From Pomphorhynchus laevis (lineage: Eukaryota > Acanthocephala > Palaeacanthocephala > Echinorhynchida > Pomphorhynchidae), in assembly GCA_012934845.2 (NCBI GenBank), contig WNNJ02001792.1:1-64000 (forward strand): a stretch of DNA of 64,000 nucleotides, written 5' to 3'. Of the stretch, positions 46,487-58,898 are shown one piece after another. Within the stretch, counting starts at the first letter, position 1, and each line of letters starts with the position of its first letter. A program made the position numbers and the translations under genes. The notes beneath the pieces were generated by a model that worked only from the letters and a program-made list of their open reading frames with translations, ran no database searches and was not told the origin of the DNA.

Positions 46487-46489
46487 ATT

Positions 46490-48660
46490 TTATTGTAAAT
46501 AGTTATTTGTTAGCAGCTTAGAATTTCAAACTGATTATTATAATAATAATTTAATTATTATAATTATAATAATAAATAATTATTATTTTTTATAAAATTA
46601 TAACTTATATTATTTGAATTTTATTTTAATTTTATTTCAATTCTATTATAATTTTTATATGTAATTTTTATAATTATAATAATTACTCAAAATTATAAAT
46701 ACTCTAAAGATAAACAAAATAATTATGGTATAATTTGATATTTCAGTTTTTTGAATATTATTAGAATATATGACGTTTTTTATATTATCATGTGTTTATC
46801 TTTACAAAAAATTATGACGTTTTTTATAATATACTTTCATAAAATACGTTACTTTCATAAAATGCTTTTATATAATTGGTTAATATAATGCAGCTAATTA
46901 ATTAACTTATTGTACAATTTTCAAATTTAGCTTTGAATTTTTTTAACCAAATTTTACAAAAATATCAATCTTTTATTTATAATTCATATTATAATAATTA
47001 ATATAATTTATTAATTCATTATAATTATAATATTTTACAATTATGATTTATTTTCAAATAAGAATTATGATCTTGCTTAAAGATTATAATTTAAAAGTCT
47101 TTACATTAACCTATTTTCTAAATATTATAATTATATAATTATTTAATTATTATACGTAATTATTTAATTATCGATTTATTTAATTTAGCTTCTATTAAAT
47201 TAGTAATAATAAATTAACGTAAGTAATTATTTAAAATTTTATAATTTATAATAGTTTAATTTATTTAAATTTGTTTTACACATTTTACACTTTTGAGGTT
47301 TTACGTCTTACACTTTTAGATTCCTTAGAATTTATTTCTACATTAATATTTGAAAAAATTAATGATATCATTACTATATAAAAATAACATATTAATATCT
47401 TAAATTATATTGATATTATTACAACCTTATTTTAGGATGTTCAAAAACTTTGATACATTTCTAAACTTTTTAATTTGAAATAATTTCATTTCAGTTCAAA
47501 CTTTGAATTAAAAGAATTACTACCTTTTTATTATTACAAAGATATTACGATATTTTGGTGTCATTTTATACATTTTTAACTGTTTTTTTTACGAATACTC
47601 AACCTGATTAATTATTTTAAATGACACTTAAATAGTCAGTAACATTAGTTTTAATTTTAAATATTACATTTCGATGTAAAAAGAGACTTCTCTGTCGAAA
47701 ATTTACTTATATTTGCTAGCACGGCTTTGACTTTATCGTCGATTCAAAATGATATTTTACACACCATTTTAACTTGAATTATTTTTGGTTATCTACATCA
47801 AGAATTTGTTATCAAATTTTTACCTGGGCATTTTTTAACTCCATGTAACTATTTTTAGGAACATTCGACTATGAAACATGTTTGCGAAAAAATACATCTT
47901 TTTATAAAATTAAGTTTTTGGTTACGCATATGATGTAACGCAATTTCAATTTTCATCACTTGATTTTACAGAAATTGTTAAGAGAGTGCATTCTAGAAAA
48001 ATTTTGATTCATATATTCCCCGAGTTGGTGAGTTTGTCGACAAAGCAGGAAATAACTTAGTTATCTTCCATTTAGCCATCTGGTAATAATATATATAAGA
48101 ACTTATGTCTTGATAAAAGTTTATATATACTGAAACTCAATTTTCAACTTACAAACATCGGATTATATGCGCATAATACTCCCAGGATATACCCATGAAT
48201 GTCATTTCATAAAAATGATAGCAAATAAATTCAGAAACGTCAGCAGGCAAACTCAAAAATGTTTGCCTGCTGATAAAAAAATATTCTTAAATCAAACTGA
48301 ATGCTTTTAATTCTCAGAAAATCAATCAAACAAAAGCATTCAAGATATAAAAATATTTAGAAGACAAAGCACGATTTGAATTTGATTTTTAATCCTATTT
48401 TCAAAGCCTTGCAATTTTCAATTTTAACGTCTTGTAAAATACCTTCAATAATAAGGTGAATCCTTTTTAGAAGATTAGCCCTATAAAATTCCTATCGCAG
48501 TATCAATATAAAACTACTTTTGCAAAAAATATTAAAATCGTATTGATGTATCCTTTCAATGCAATCAATATTTGCATAATCATTCGTATCGTGCAATTAC
48601 ATACCAGCAAATGCGTTCACATTGGCTGATATTGTGTTACCAGTTTGACATTTTGATATA
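46490..48660. other. AT-rich sequence without recognised gene
   Basis: I see no supported gene. It contains a perfect 12-bp hairpin at 48241-48272 (CAGCAGGCAAAC, spacer of 8, GTTTGCCTGCTG), the only GC-rich structure in it. Confidence 0.5.
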
Positions 48661-48666
48661 CATAAA

Positions 48667-48778
48667 ATGATGAGCGATTTAGCAGATATTTCACAATATT
48701 CAAAGAAAAACTTTGCGTTAGCTCTGGAATATCTTAAACTAGCGATTAGTATATCATGTCACGATCCGCATTTTAAAA
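48667..48778 (+). CDS. Candidate 5' coding exon, unknown product
   Basis: An ATG (with a second ATG directly after it) follows an in-frame stop. The frame runs 37 codons to TTTTAAAA|GTAAGG, a strong donor, in phase 1. The peptide is MMSDLADISQYSKKNFALAL then EYLKLAISISCHDPHFK. The alternating A/L/Y pattern resembles one tetratricopeptide-type helix pair, but one helix pair is not evidence of a family. No following exon was identified. Confidence 0.3.
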
Positions 48779-49416
48779 GTAAGGTGATTTTATATGCTAT
48801 TATTTAAGTGTAATATGAATTACTTTGTCGTTTATAATTCCAAATATCATGACGTCTTAAAATATGAATATATTTTCAGTAAATAAAAATTCATATGATT
48901 ATCTAAGTAAGTAAGTAAGTAAGGGTTTTATTAATAGATGCATCATTTCATATTTGTTCATTGTCGTTGATGTTTTTTCAGTTTTTTTTATAAAAAACTG
49001 AAAATCATATTTGAACGAGTGTATCGTTACTCGTTTATAATAAAACCTCAGTTTCTGTTTTATGAATTATGTTTCTTTGAGTAAAAGTGTTTCTTGAGTA
49101 TATAAGCATTCAGTGAATGAGTAGTTGCTTGTTAAAAGAAAGCATTCATTGTTGCTGCATATTTAATTAAAAATTCACTCCAAAACCAAATGAATATTAA
49201 ATGATATGAATAAAATTTCATTACATCTAATTTTCGATAATATCTTCTTTTCTATAACTTTGTTATAAAATGGTCAAGTAGACGGCACAGTGTCTAATAA
49301 ATTTCCTTCTGCCTTGTGAAATTTTTAAAAATTATAATAATTTCTAATAATCTATATTATTTAATCTAATAATTTATTTAATTTTTAAATTATAATAATT
49401 GAGTAATAATTGAATA

Positions 49417-49591
49417 ATAAAGAATTATTGGAGCTTGATCAAAGAAAAGCGTAGATTTTTTTGATATTTCGTTAACATATGTTAGCATATGAAGATATGA
49501 AGATATCTTCATATGAAGATACTAACAAAGATTAGCGAAATATCAAAAATAATTTCGTCTTTCCTTTGATCCAGCTCCAATAATTCTTTAT
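49417..49591. mobile_element. Fold-back MITE related to family B
   Basis: The left arm AATAAAGAATTATTGGAGCT, TGATCAAAG is mirrored by the right arm CTTTGATCCAGCTCCAATAA, TTCTTTAT. Internally, GATATTTCG appears in both orientations. The centre holds nested palindromes (GAAGATATCTTC). Non-coding. Confidence 0.75.
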
Positions 49592-49619
49592 CAATAATGA
49601 ATTATTATCAACAATTTAA

Positions 49620-50120
49620 AATTAAATAATAATTCTAATTATTTATTATCTAATCAATTAATAATTTGGCATTACATTTAATTAATTACACATTTTATCT
49701 ATATATAAATCTAACAAGCATAATTTAAAACAGTGTTTCTCAAAGTGGTCCGTAGCGCCCCCTTTGGGCCTGTTTGACGTATCAGGGGGGGGCGGTAGAG
49801 AATTTTTGATTAAAAGGGGGTCCATGAAAGAGAGGTGGGGGTCGGTGAAAAAAATGTAAATTTTTGTCGAAAGCGACGAAGAATTCAATTCCTTATTGCA
49901 CCACACCGAAGTTGTGGTGCAATAAGCATCATTTAAAATAATAAATATTAAATTTTTTGATAATACATTTCAAGCAAATACTATCCGAGCAAACAAATGA
50001 CTTTTCTTATCATCACCGTAAAATTAAATTATTCAACTGATTTCTTTAACGAATCACTTTTGCAAATTTAAGATCATCCAAATTCTGAACTATACATTGA
50101 GTCAATATGAATAAATTGAG
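49620..50120 (+). repeat. Duplicated segment, copy 2, with a partly erased hAT element
   Basis: This is the same flanks as 41175-42590. The hAT element keeps its left TIR (from 49736, CAGTGTTTCTCAAAGT) and about 175 bp, then stops in a 13-bp fold-back (arms 49892-49904 and 49914-49926). The right TIR and transposase are gone, yet the right target-site copy ATTTAAAA survives at about 49931. The 74-codon minus frame is incidental. Confidence 0.9.
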
Positions 50121-50124
50121 TTTT

Positions 50125-51430
50125 AGAAAAAATCTTGTAATTTACAAGAAATTTCTCTCTATTTTAAGTATCTGGATAATTATTTTGTAAGCTTCTAGCA
50201 TGTGCTTTTGATTTTTCTATTTTTGTAAAATTTATTTTAGCACTAAATGAAACCTTTCTTATTAAAAACTACATCAGCCTGATAAACAATCAACAGTTAT
50301 TCTCTGGCGTTATAAATTAAATCATTTCATAGAATAATAAACGCCAATCTCTAAACATAAATTATTCAAACATGCAGTTAACTGTATTGCATACAGTTAA
50401 AAAGATTTATACATTTACTCAAGAATTGTGAAAATATACAAAACAATCAGAGTTTTCAAGAATAGTCATAATGAAGTAAAACTATTTTTATAAGTTTTAA
50501 TTTTATTCATGAGATTGACATTATCCAATATAATATTAATTATCAAATTAAAAAAAATGAATTGATGAATCTCGAATGCATAATCTAGTGCAAAACATAT
50601 GATTTGATTTTACTAAAATGATAAATATTATTATAATATTAATATTATAATATATTATATTATATATTATAATACATAATATTATACTATATTATTTGTA
50701 AAATAATATATTCCTTGGCGTAAAGAATGTACAAATTTAAATAGTAGATTAAAATATAATTAGAATACCATTATTGTTAACTTATATTTGACGATATTCA
50801 ACTACATAATGAAACTATTTAGCTTCATTATATTTTGGCTGAAACGTTAATTCCTTAAAATGTAGAATAATTGCAAGTGCGCATATGAACACGTTTAGTA
50901 AAATACGAGTCTACAAATATTTCAAATTTTAATTCATATTTATGTTGGATATTTGATCGCAACTTAAAGTGCTCATTTGTTTATTTAATAATATACGTCA
51001 GTGTCCTTTAGTCTTGTGATTACAAAGCATTTTTCTTTATTTTTAATTGCAAATTGTCATTCTAGATTTAAACGAGAATTTTCGTTACCAAATTATTTTC
51101 CTGAATGAAACCACATGAAGTTTAAAAAGGAATGAGAGCATTAAGCTGTTCAAAATCATGGCAGATCTGGATTCGCGTCCTTATAGGTACTAATTATATT
51201 TAAACAGCTATAATCAACCAGATTCTTAAATTGAATTCTATAAATCGATTTATAAAATTTATATATTTTAATATAAAAATTATATATTTTTTAATTTATA
51301 AATATTAATTTATAAAATTAATTTTATAAAATTATAAATTAATTAATAATATAAATTTAAAAGATTGCAATTAATTCTAAATATTAATGAATGATAATTT
51401 TATTTCTTTTTAAAAATGTAATAAATAATG
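50125..51430. other. AT-rich sequence without recognised gene
   Basis: A short ATG frame at 51161-51190 (MADLDSRPYR) runs into GTACTA. It is too short to call. Confidence 0.5.
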
Positions 51431-51431
51431 T

Positions 51432-51680
51432 CCGTAGTGCAGAAGAAAACTCAGTATACTTGAGTTTCAAAAATCCTGATTTCAGGATTTTCAAAAATCC
51501 TGAAATCATTCAACAAGTAGAAAATCATGCTTGCCTTAAATGACTTGTCAAATGTGGAATGACCATAAAATAATAATTAATTAAAGACTCAGTATACTTG
51601 AGTTTCTTCTGCACTACACAAAACTTTTGTAATGTTAGATTTATTCCGCCCGCATGAATGCGGGCGGAATAAATCAACGT
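51432..51680. repeat. Nested palindrome cluster with GC-rich perfect palindrome
   Basis: GTAGTGCAGAAGAAA (from 51434) is mirrored by TTTCTTCTGCACTAC (to about 51617), with CTCAGTATACTTGAG at both ends. AAAATCCTGA/TCAGGATTTT pairs lie at 51470-51491. A perfect 18-bp-arm palindrome, GATTTATTCCGCCCGCAT-GA-inverse, occupies 51638-51675. Confidence 0.9.
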
Positions 51681-53680
51681 GTAATTCGCAAACGTTACCT
51701 CAAGGTTAGGATATTTCAACAACTAAAATTTAGCAATATAGATTTTTAAATTAAAAAATTTTAAGATTAAAAATTTCAAAATTTTTAATTTTAAATTAAA
51801 AATTTAAAAACTAAATTAATAAATATTTATTTATTAATGATTTGATTCTAAATTTAATTAATTACTTTAAACAAACCAGGAAAACCATCACTTTCATTAC
51901 TATAGCAATAGTAAATACCGATTAAACCAGACAGGAAAACAATCGTTTTCAACAGCTATAAATCTAATTAACGAAGGTAAATATTGTACATTAAACGTTG
52001 CAATCTAATGTATAACACAGCACAAGAGTGCATGCACTACAGAAACGTTTTCAAGGTAGCGAATTTATCAGATGAGATTATTTATCAGGAGGAAATAAAA
52101 ATCATCGTTATAATGATTTGGAAATCAAAAATAGCACTCTTTGTGCTTCATCAACACCACAAAGAGTGAAAAGTTCTTTCTCTGAAATATACATCAGAAA
52201 ATGCAACCTTCTCCTGACTGTTTTCTCCTGAGAGGTTTCGATAAAGTCTCATTATGTATCTAGATCGCTATATTTCTGTAATACAACCGCTAAAGCATAT
52301 TGTTGGCATTGCATTCTTCCTGGTTATATTTCGCTTGCTCAAAGAAAATATATAAAAGTAAATGTTTATATTTTTCAATAATTCATTGAACAATAATTGA
52401 GCATCGTATAATCTAGGAATTATAGCAAAATATTAATTAATAAAATTATGCTTTAGAATAAGTCATATTATTATGTACAAACTAAACTGTATTATTTATT
52501 AGAATTTCAAAAGATGAAAATTTCATTTTCGTTTTATTTTTAAACATCAAGTTTATTTATTCAATCATTAAAAGTTATGCTACCGAATATTTATGCTAAA
52601 TTTCAGATTTTCGATTTCTTTCAATAGCATTCTAATGAATATTTTCTTGTTTCGTACAAATTTAATTATATAGCTTACTGCATTATTGAACCTTAAGCGT
52701 GCCAGTCTTTACCTGATCCCATTCATACTTTCAGTTCCTTCTCACCCTTCAAATATTTTATCTTTATGTTACTGATTTAATTATCTGCTTAACCGTTATA
52801 GAATTGATTCGCTATACAAACATTTTTTATTTATTATTTGTCAATTGGTTGCGATCAGTGATCGCTTAATTGGTTACTTTTACAAATCAATCAATTGGTA
52901 AATGTTGCAATAAACCCGTCGCAACAAAGGCTATAAATCAATTCATAATGTTTTAAATCTTCTTTATTCGATACAAAACAATTCTCATCATTTTATTTTT
53001 ACAACATACCATTTATACCATAAATCAAGGGATTAACTACCATCGATTATTTAGTCCTTCTGGATTATTTTTTGAAGAATAGTTTTTAATCCACAAGTCT
53101 CCTGATGTTGTCGCCTTTAAGTGTGATTTATTATGTAGGACACGTTAAAACAACAATGGGACATTTTTTTTGTTTTACATCGAATTTATATAATAAGACA
53201 TTTTATATTGTTAAGCACGGTAGCTGATAGTTTGGTCTTCGGGTTTAACGGGATGTTCTATCATAATGTTTGCTTTACGAATAATTTATGGAAAATTCAA
53301 ATATTTACAAGATGCTTAAGCTACTCTATTGTAAGAACTCTATGAACTAATTTACTTTTAGACCAAGTTGTTGTGATAAAAAGACAAAAATTATAATATT
53401 TTTAGATAATTAATATTTTTCTAATTATAAAACTATGCGAAATATTTTGCACAATAAAAATATCGATAGAAAAATACTTTGATAAAGCATTCTTAGTGTT
53501 TTATAGAATCTCGTTATAGAACATTAATCTGATAATATTTATTATGTCACTGTTGCCTTTCAGCCTGGGGCGGAAAACAAAAATGTAAATGTACACAAAT
53601 AATAAAATACAAGAAAAAACATTCATGAAATCAAAAGTCATTTGCTATTATTTAAATAACTGATCATTTGCTAGACTGCC
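51681..53680. other. AT-rich sequence without recognised gene
   Basis: Only a fold-back pair CACTCTTTGTG (52135-52145) / CACAAAGAGTG (52158-52168) stands out. The 61-codon frame over it is not considered a gene. Confidence 0.5.
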
Positions 53681-53685
53681 TAGCT

Positions 53686-54620
53686 TCACGATTGCATTGA
53701 GATTACTTGGTTTGAGTCAAGGGGGTTGGTAAGATCAGTAGTTGACAAATCGATTTGCTTGAGTGACAATTCGGAAAGGACAAGGCAATCAAACAGATGA
53801 GAAATGGGTGAACATTGAATGTGACAAAATTTACAGCTGCAAAAATTCGAACGATCGTACATTGGATACGAATTATGCAAAGCTTATCGTGATAGCTGTG
53901 TATATCGGCGGAGACAATAAGTAGTATTTTATTTGCGTGTGGTTTATGATATAGTGATTTCTAGGTGTTTGAGGCTGATATATTTCAGGGTAGATTGCAA
54001 AGAGCTTAGTAATAAATTGTTTAGTGTGTTGTTTGAATAGGAATGTTTCACGGAGACGAACATGATATCGATAGTTACTGATAGGACTTAATCGAGGTGA
54101 TTGTTGCAATATACATGGTATGGATTTTGGATGATTGGTCAAGACTTTTTTGATGAAGCGCCACTTACATGCATCTAATTGTTTAAAGTTATAATTGTTT
54201 AAAGTCATCTAATTGTTTAAAGTCATGAATTCGATGCGTCGGTAATCTAGCGAAAGTTTATCGGAATTAGCAAGGCGTTCTCCACGGTGATATGTGATAG
54301 TTTTGGTCTTCATAATGTTGACAATAAGGTCACTTTTGATGCAATAGGTCAAGTCGGTCAAATATGGATTATGCGTTGCGAATAGAGTCGGGAAGTATTA
54401 GCAGATCGTCGGCAAAAATAACTATTTTGGAGTCATTGATGTCGTTTACAAGTAAGCTGGTAAATATCTAACAAATATTGAGAAAAAGAGCGTCTTTGTT
54501 AGTCACCTTGGAGGACTTCTTTGTGTCATGTGATTAGAGTGGCGAAAGGTACGCCATCAAATCAGCACACTTCATTCGGTAATAACGTATGGTGTATTGT
54601 GTCAAGGAAAGCCCAATATA
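53686..54620 (-). mobile_element. Reverse transcriptase remnant of a non-LTR element
   Basis: Minus strand, 5' to 3': LQGD near 54510, LLVNDINDSKIVIFADDLLI (about 54390-54460) with the FADD catalytic box, KTKTITYHRGERLANSDKL (about 54265-54315), then an open 111-codon tail (53873-54208; FKQLDACKWRFIKKVLTNHP) and a 64-codon cysteine-bearing piece (53686-53880; CSCKFCHIQCSPISHLFDC), which looks like the usual C-terminal zinc region of LINE polymerases. The copy is broken and 5'-truncated. It lies just upstream of the receptor gene and may affect where its first exon sits. Confidence 0.6.
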
Positions 54621-54939
54621 GAATATTATTAACATAATTTTATATAACTTTGAAATATTTTTAACGAAATTTAAAATGCAGATTTATGTTTTTACTAAAA
54701 TTGACGGAATTTACAATGTCATATATCGGGTATTTTATTAATTTTGTCTATCCTGTTTCAATATTTAAAGTTTAGAATTAAAATCATTCACGTATTTTAT
54801 GAAAAAGTAAATATTTTAAATTTCTGATTTAAAATTTATAAATTTTAAAATAAAATAATAATAAGTCAAACAAACTTTTATAATTAAAGTAAAAAGTTTA
54901 AAGATTAAAGTTTAAAATATAAACATATCTAACTTGCAG

Positions 54940-55268
54940 TGCATTTTATAGCGTTAGGCATGTCATCAGGCCAGCTTGACGACTATGAGTACGATCTTGA
55001 TTTGTTTATTCGACACCAGAATTTATCTTTTTTCAATGAATCACTTCCCCAGAGACTAAAATTGTTTGAATCGTATGACATTATTTCAAAATCAGACTGT
55101 GATGAAGGATGCGGTCCTTATTGGTCACGAAAAAGCAGTTCATTACCAGAAGAGCATTTAATAATTCCAGTTGGGGACAATATTACGTTCAAATGCCCTT
55201 TTGATGGAAATCCAACTCCAAATATAAGTTGGTTTAAAGAAGATAGGTTGCTTAAAAATGATTCGATC
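54940..55268 (+). CDS. FGF-receptor-like tyrosine kinase, exon: acid box and first half of Ig2
   Basis: Acceptor AACTTGCAG and donor ATC|GTAAGT bound 329 bases (enters at codon position 2, leaves in phase 0). The peptide has an acidic stretch (DDYEYDLDL), N-glycosylation sites (NLS, NES), GCGPYWSRKSS, which matches the APYW start of FGFR Ig2, and then FKCPFDGNPTPNISWFKED with the first Ig cysteine and tryptophan. In FGF receptors Ig2 and its preceding basic patch bind FGF and heparan sulfate. The signal-peptide exon must lie upstream and was not found; the first ATG in this exon lacks a signal sequence behind it. Confidence 0.85.
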
Positions 55269-56795
55269 GTAAGTTGAAATCTAACCTATATATAATTTTA
55301 GTAAGTTGAAATTAAACGATTTTATTATTCTGAAAATTTGAAGACAAAATTATTTTAAAAACGATTTAAAAATTTAAATCTATTTAAAAATTTGATAGCA
55401 GTCGATTTGAGAGCTTGACGAGAGTTGATAATTACTTTAATTACTTGATTAATTAATTCTTAATTAATTAAGTCTATATCATTTCACAATTTAAACATTT
55501 TTCATCAATTTATAATTGTATTAATTTATAATATTTATTTAATGTTATTCCGTATTTCCTTCATCCGAAAGAAATAAGGAAATATTTAATTAAATCAACA
55601 TTTTCGAATAATATCTTTTACTTGCATTCTAATTTTAGTATAAATGTTTCATAGGTTATTATTTTAATTTCATTTAATCTAATTTAAAAATTATTTTGAA
55701 GAAATCCAATATCATTACATATTGTTGCAATTCTTAAAATTTCATTATTTAATGTATTATATTTTATATTATATGGTATGCATGAATGCTCATGCAAAAA
55801 TATGTTTCTTGTAAATTTAAACGTCATCATTACGATATAAATTAAAAGTAGTTTTAATTGATGTAAATTTAATGTTCATATCTAGATATATACTTTCTTT
55901 ATCGTTACCTTTTGTTTTATTAAGAATGAGGCTACGTGGATAAATGTGTTCGTTTATTGAATAAAAATTATTAGAATTAAATACACATATATCATCAATG
56001 TTTCGAAACATATATTTTATATCTTTATATAATTTAGATTTATTTTTTTAAACAGTTATAAACAAATTCATATTCTATAGAGTTTGATAATAAATCAGCT
56101 ATAATTGGGCTACTATTACCTCTAATAATGGAGGTATTTATGCATCTATTAATAAATAGATGCATCTATCAATAAATTAATAGAAAATTCAATTTAAATT
56201 ATTTGATCCAGCTATAATAATTATTTATCAATAAATAAATTATTATCAACTATTTAAAATTAAAAATAGTTGTAATTGATGTTAATTTAATGTTCATATA
56301 TGTGTCCCTCGTCGTTATTTTCTATCTAACAAATATAATTAAATATTATATAATTAAAATAATTCGGTTATTGAATAAAAATTATTAGAGTTAAATGTAC
56401 ATATATCATCAATCTATCAAATTATATATTTCGTATCTTTATATTGTTTAGATTTAGTTTTTACACAGTTATGAACATATTCATATTCTATACAACTTAA
56501 AAATAAGTCAGATATAATTGGGCTGTTACTTGATAATGGTGTGCTCACTTGACACATGAATATTGGATCAAAATTGTATATTAATGTCTCTGCCTTATTT
56601 ACAATAAAATAATTATTAAACTTTACACATTCCAAACATATCACTAATTTGAGCGTAGCCAACACAAAATGTTTATAATTTTTATTATTTATATATATTA
56701 AAATGAAAATAAAATATTCATGAAATTATATATTTTAATAGTGATAATATTAAAAATAGTAAAATAAGATATTCGTAATGGTTTATATTTAAAGA
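55269..56795 (+). other. Intron of the FGFR-like gene, with Penelope-like fragments
   Basis: A phase 0 intron with GTAAGT at the start and TATTTAAAG at the end. Most of it is AT-rich. Two minus-strand RT fragments lie inside (see the next entry). Confidence 0.75.
55760..56700 (-). mobile_element. Penelope-like RT fragments inside the receptor intron
   Basis: The minus-strand frame 55817-56011 reads MFRNIDDICVFNS (the YIDD-type catalytic box), IYPRSLILNKT and YLDMNIKFTSIKTTFNLY. 56417-56665 (minus) supplies the block before it, PLSSNSPIISDLFLSCIEYE. Both are PLE polymerase palm text like that at 8.1 kb. They are old and incomplete, and inserted antisense to the host gene. Confidence 0.65.
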
Positions 56796-56924
56796 TGCGA
56801 TATTTGATATTAAACGATCACTTTTTCATCGAAGCCGCAAATCAATATCATCAAGGTGTATACAAGTGTGTTGCTGAAAACGAATATGGAGTAATTTCAA
56901 GATTAATAAATTTGCATGTGCAAG
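56796..56924 (+). CDS. FGF-receptor-like exon: second half of Ig2, with a one-base frame break
   Basis: Acceptor TATTTAAAG, phase 0: MRYLILNDHFFIEAANQYHQ and then GVYKCVAE. This is the D-x-G-x-Y-x-C strand of Ig2; mammalian FGFR has GNYTCVVENEYGSI at this point. The next bases (56877-56890, GAAACGAATATGGA) give NEYG only if the A run had one more base, after which VISRLINLHVQ continues to CAAG|GTAATA. With the base as printed the exon hits TAG/TAA early and the phase to the next exon is wrong; with it, the phase (1) fits exactly. A sequencing or assembly error in the A run is the simplest reading; a damaging allele is the alternative. Confidence 0.8.
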
Positions 56925-58898
56925 GTAATATAAATAATTAAAAATAATTAATAAATAATTAAAAATTATAAATGATTAAAAATATATTTATATTATGTAT
57001 TTATATTTTATATTTATATTTTATATTTATATTTCTTATAAATAATTAAAAATTTATATTTTAATATTTTTATTAATAAAAATATTTATTCTATTTATTA
57101 AAAATTTATTTATTTATTTACTACAAACTGCAATCTAATAATTCACAATTATTAGGTTATTATCAACTTTTTGTTGATAACAACTTTTTGATTTTTTATT
57201 ATCAACCAATTATTATCAAATTTTTCAATTAAAATTAAAATAGTTGATATCAATAATTTGAAAAGGTTATTAAGATTGTGGCCAAGTAAATAGTGAATTA
57301 AATTAAATTAAATTTAAATTTATTAAAATTAATAGTTAATTTAAATAAATTCCAGTTTTGTTTAATGAAGTCAGAATACTCATAATCGTTGTGTTTATAA
57401 TTTTCAATTATTAATGAGAATAAAATTAGAAACAATTTTTTACTTAAAATGGCTATTTATTTTACATAAATAGTATTTTTTTTAAATGGCTGTGATATCA
57501 TGTTCATTTTTCTATCATGTAAATAGCGATATAATAGTGCATAAAATTTCCATTTCATTAGTAATGGCTATTTTTCAAAAATTTAAATAATTATTCTTTT
57601 TAAATTAATTTATATTATTATAAATAATAATTATAAATTATCATAATAATATTTAATTTAATATCAATTATTATTAATTTATAATAATTGATTAATTGAT
57701 TACAACAGTTACAACAATAGCCAGAGATATAATTTACTATTTCTTTAGTAAGTAAATAAATGTACATACAGTATTACTTAGGTAAAGAAATATACCATAA
57801 CTAATGGTATCAAAAATATCTCTACAATTTATCAATTCTATAATATATATCTTCATAAGATATTGATATTAGAGATTAATTTTATTTTTATTGTTTTGGG
57901 GCATTTTCCGAAAGACGACGATAGTTCCGTAAATAAACACTTCTCAAATTAAAATATTATAAATATATTTTATTATATATTATTTAGCATTAAAATATTA
58001 TTATATATAACTGTATATTATTATATTATATATTATATTGATTAAATCATATTATTTATAATTTTATATCATTTAATTACAAAATTCAAACCTTAAAATA
58101 ATAATAAATTATCGTTTACATGATAATAATTGATATAACATACAAATGCGATATTAAATATTAATTTACAACAGTAGCATATTTTAGGAGACAGTATTTA
58201 CTATTTTGTTATCCAACATGTGTTCAGTATAGGAAAGTTACTCAAAAAACTAAATCCACTTATGCATCATTTCAATTACTTTACAAATAAAAATGAAAAA
58301 TAAACTTTTTTTAATTTTAAACTTCTACTATCATAAAATTGCTTAGAAAACACTAAAGTTTGTGCGATGTCATAATTTTCTGCTTAAAATAGAATATGCT
58401 TCGCCTTTTGGAGAAGTAAAATATTTCTGGCATATTTTGAATATAAATATTTTTTACATTTAAAAAATATACTTATATAAAAATCTATAATTTATATATA
58501 ACTTTTTTACAATTTCTGTTATATAAAAAATATATTTGTATACAAAAATATATAATTTCTATATGTCTATCTTTATATTTTGAATTTGATGTGTTTGCGT
58601 TAACTGAACTTAATCGTAAAATACGAGTAGAAAACACTAATCGCTAAATTAATTGATTAATAAAGATTACATTAAAGATTATTGACTAATAAAAACTAAC
58701 GTTTAAATGCAAAAAATGCAAGGTAAAGCAAAAAAACATTTTAAGCATCACAAGTTCTTATGTTTTAATAATTTAAAACATAGGAACATTTTAAACATCA
58801 CAAACTTTCAATAATTTAAAACATAAGAACATGGGAACATAAGAACATTTTTAATAATTTACACTATTCTAATGCTTTCAATTTAATATGCTTATTAG
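56925..58898 (+). other. Intron of the FGFR-like gene
   Basis: AT-rich, from GTAATA to TTATTAG. It contains no recognised element beyond simple AATT-type runs and small local duplications. Confidence 0.7.

Noticed and set aside
51161-51190. Short ATG frame MADLDSRPYR ending at a GTACTA donor
   Set aside because: Ten codons with a weak donor; cannot be separated from chance.
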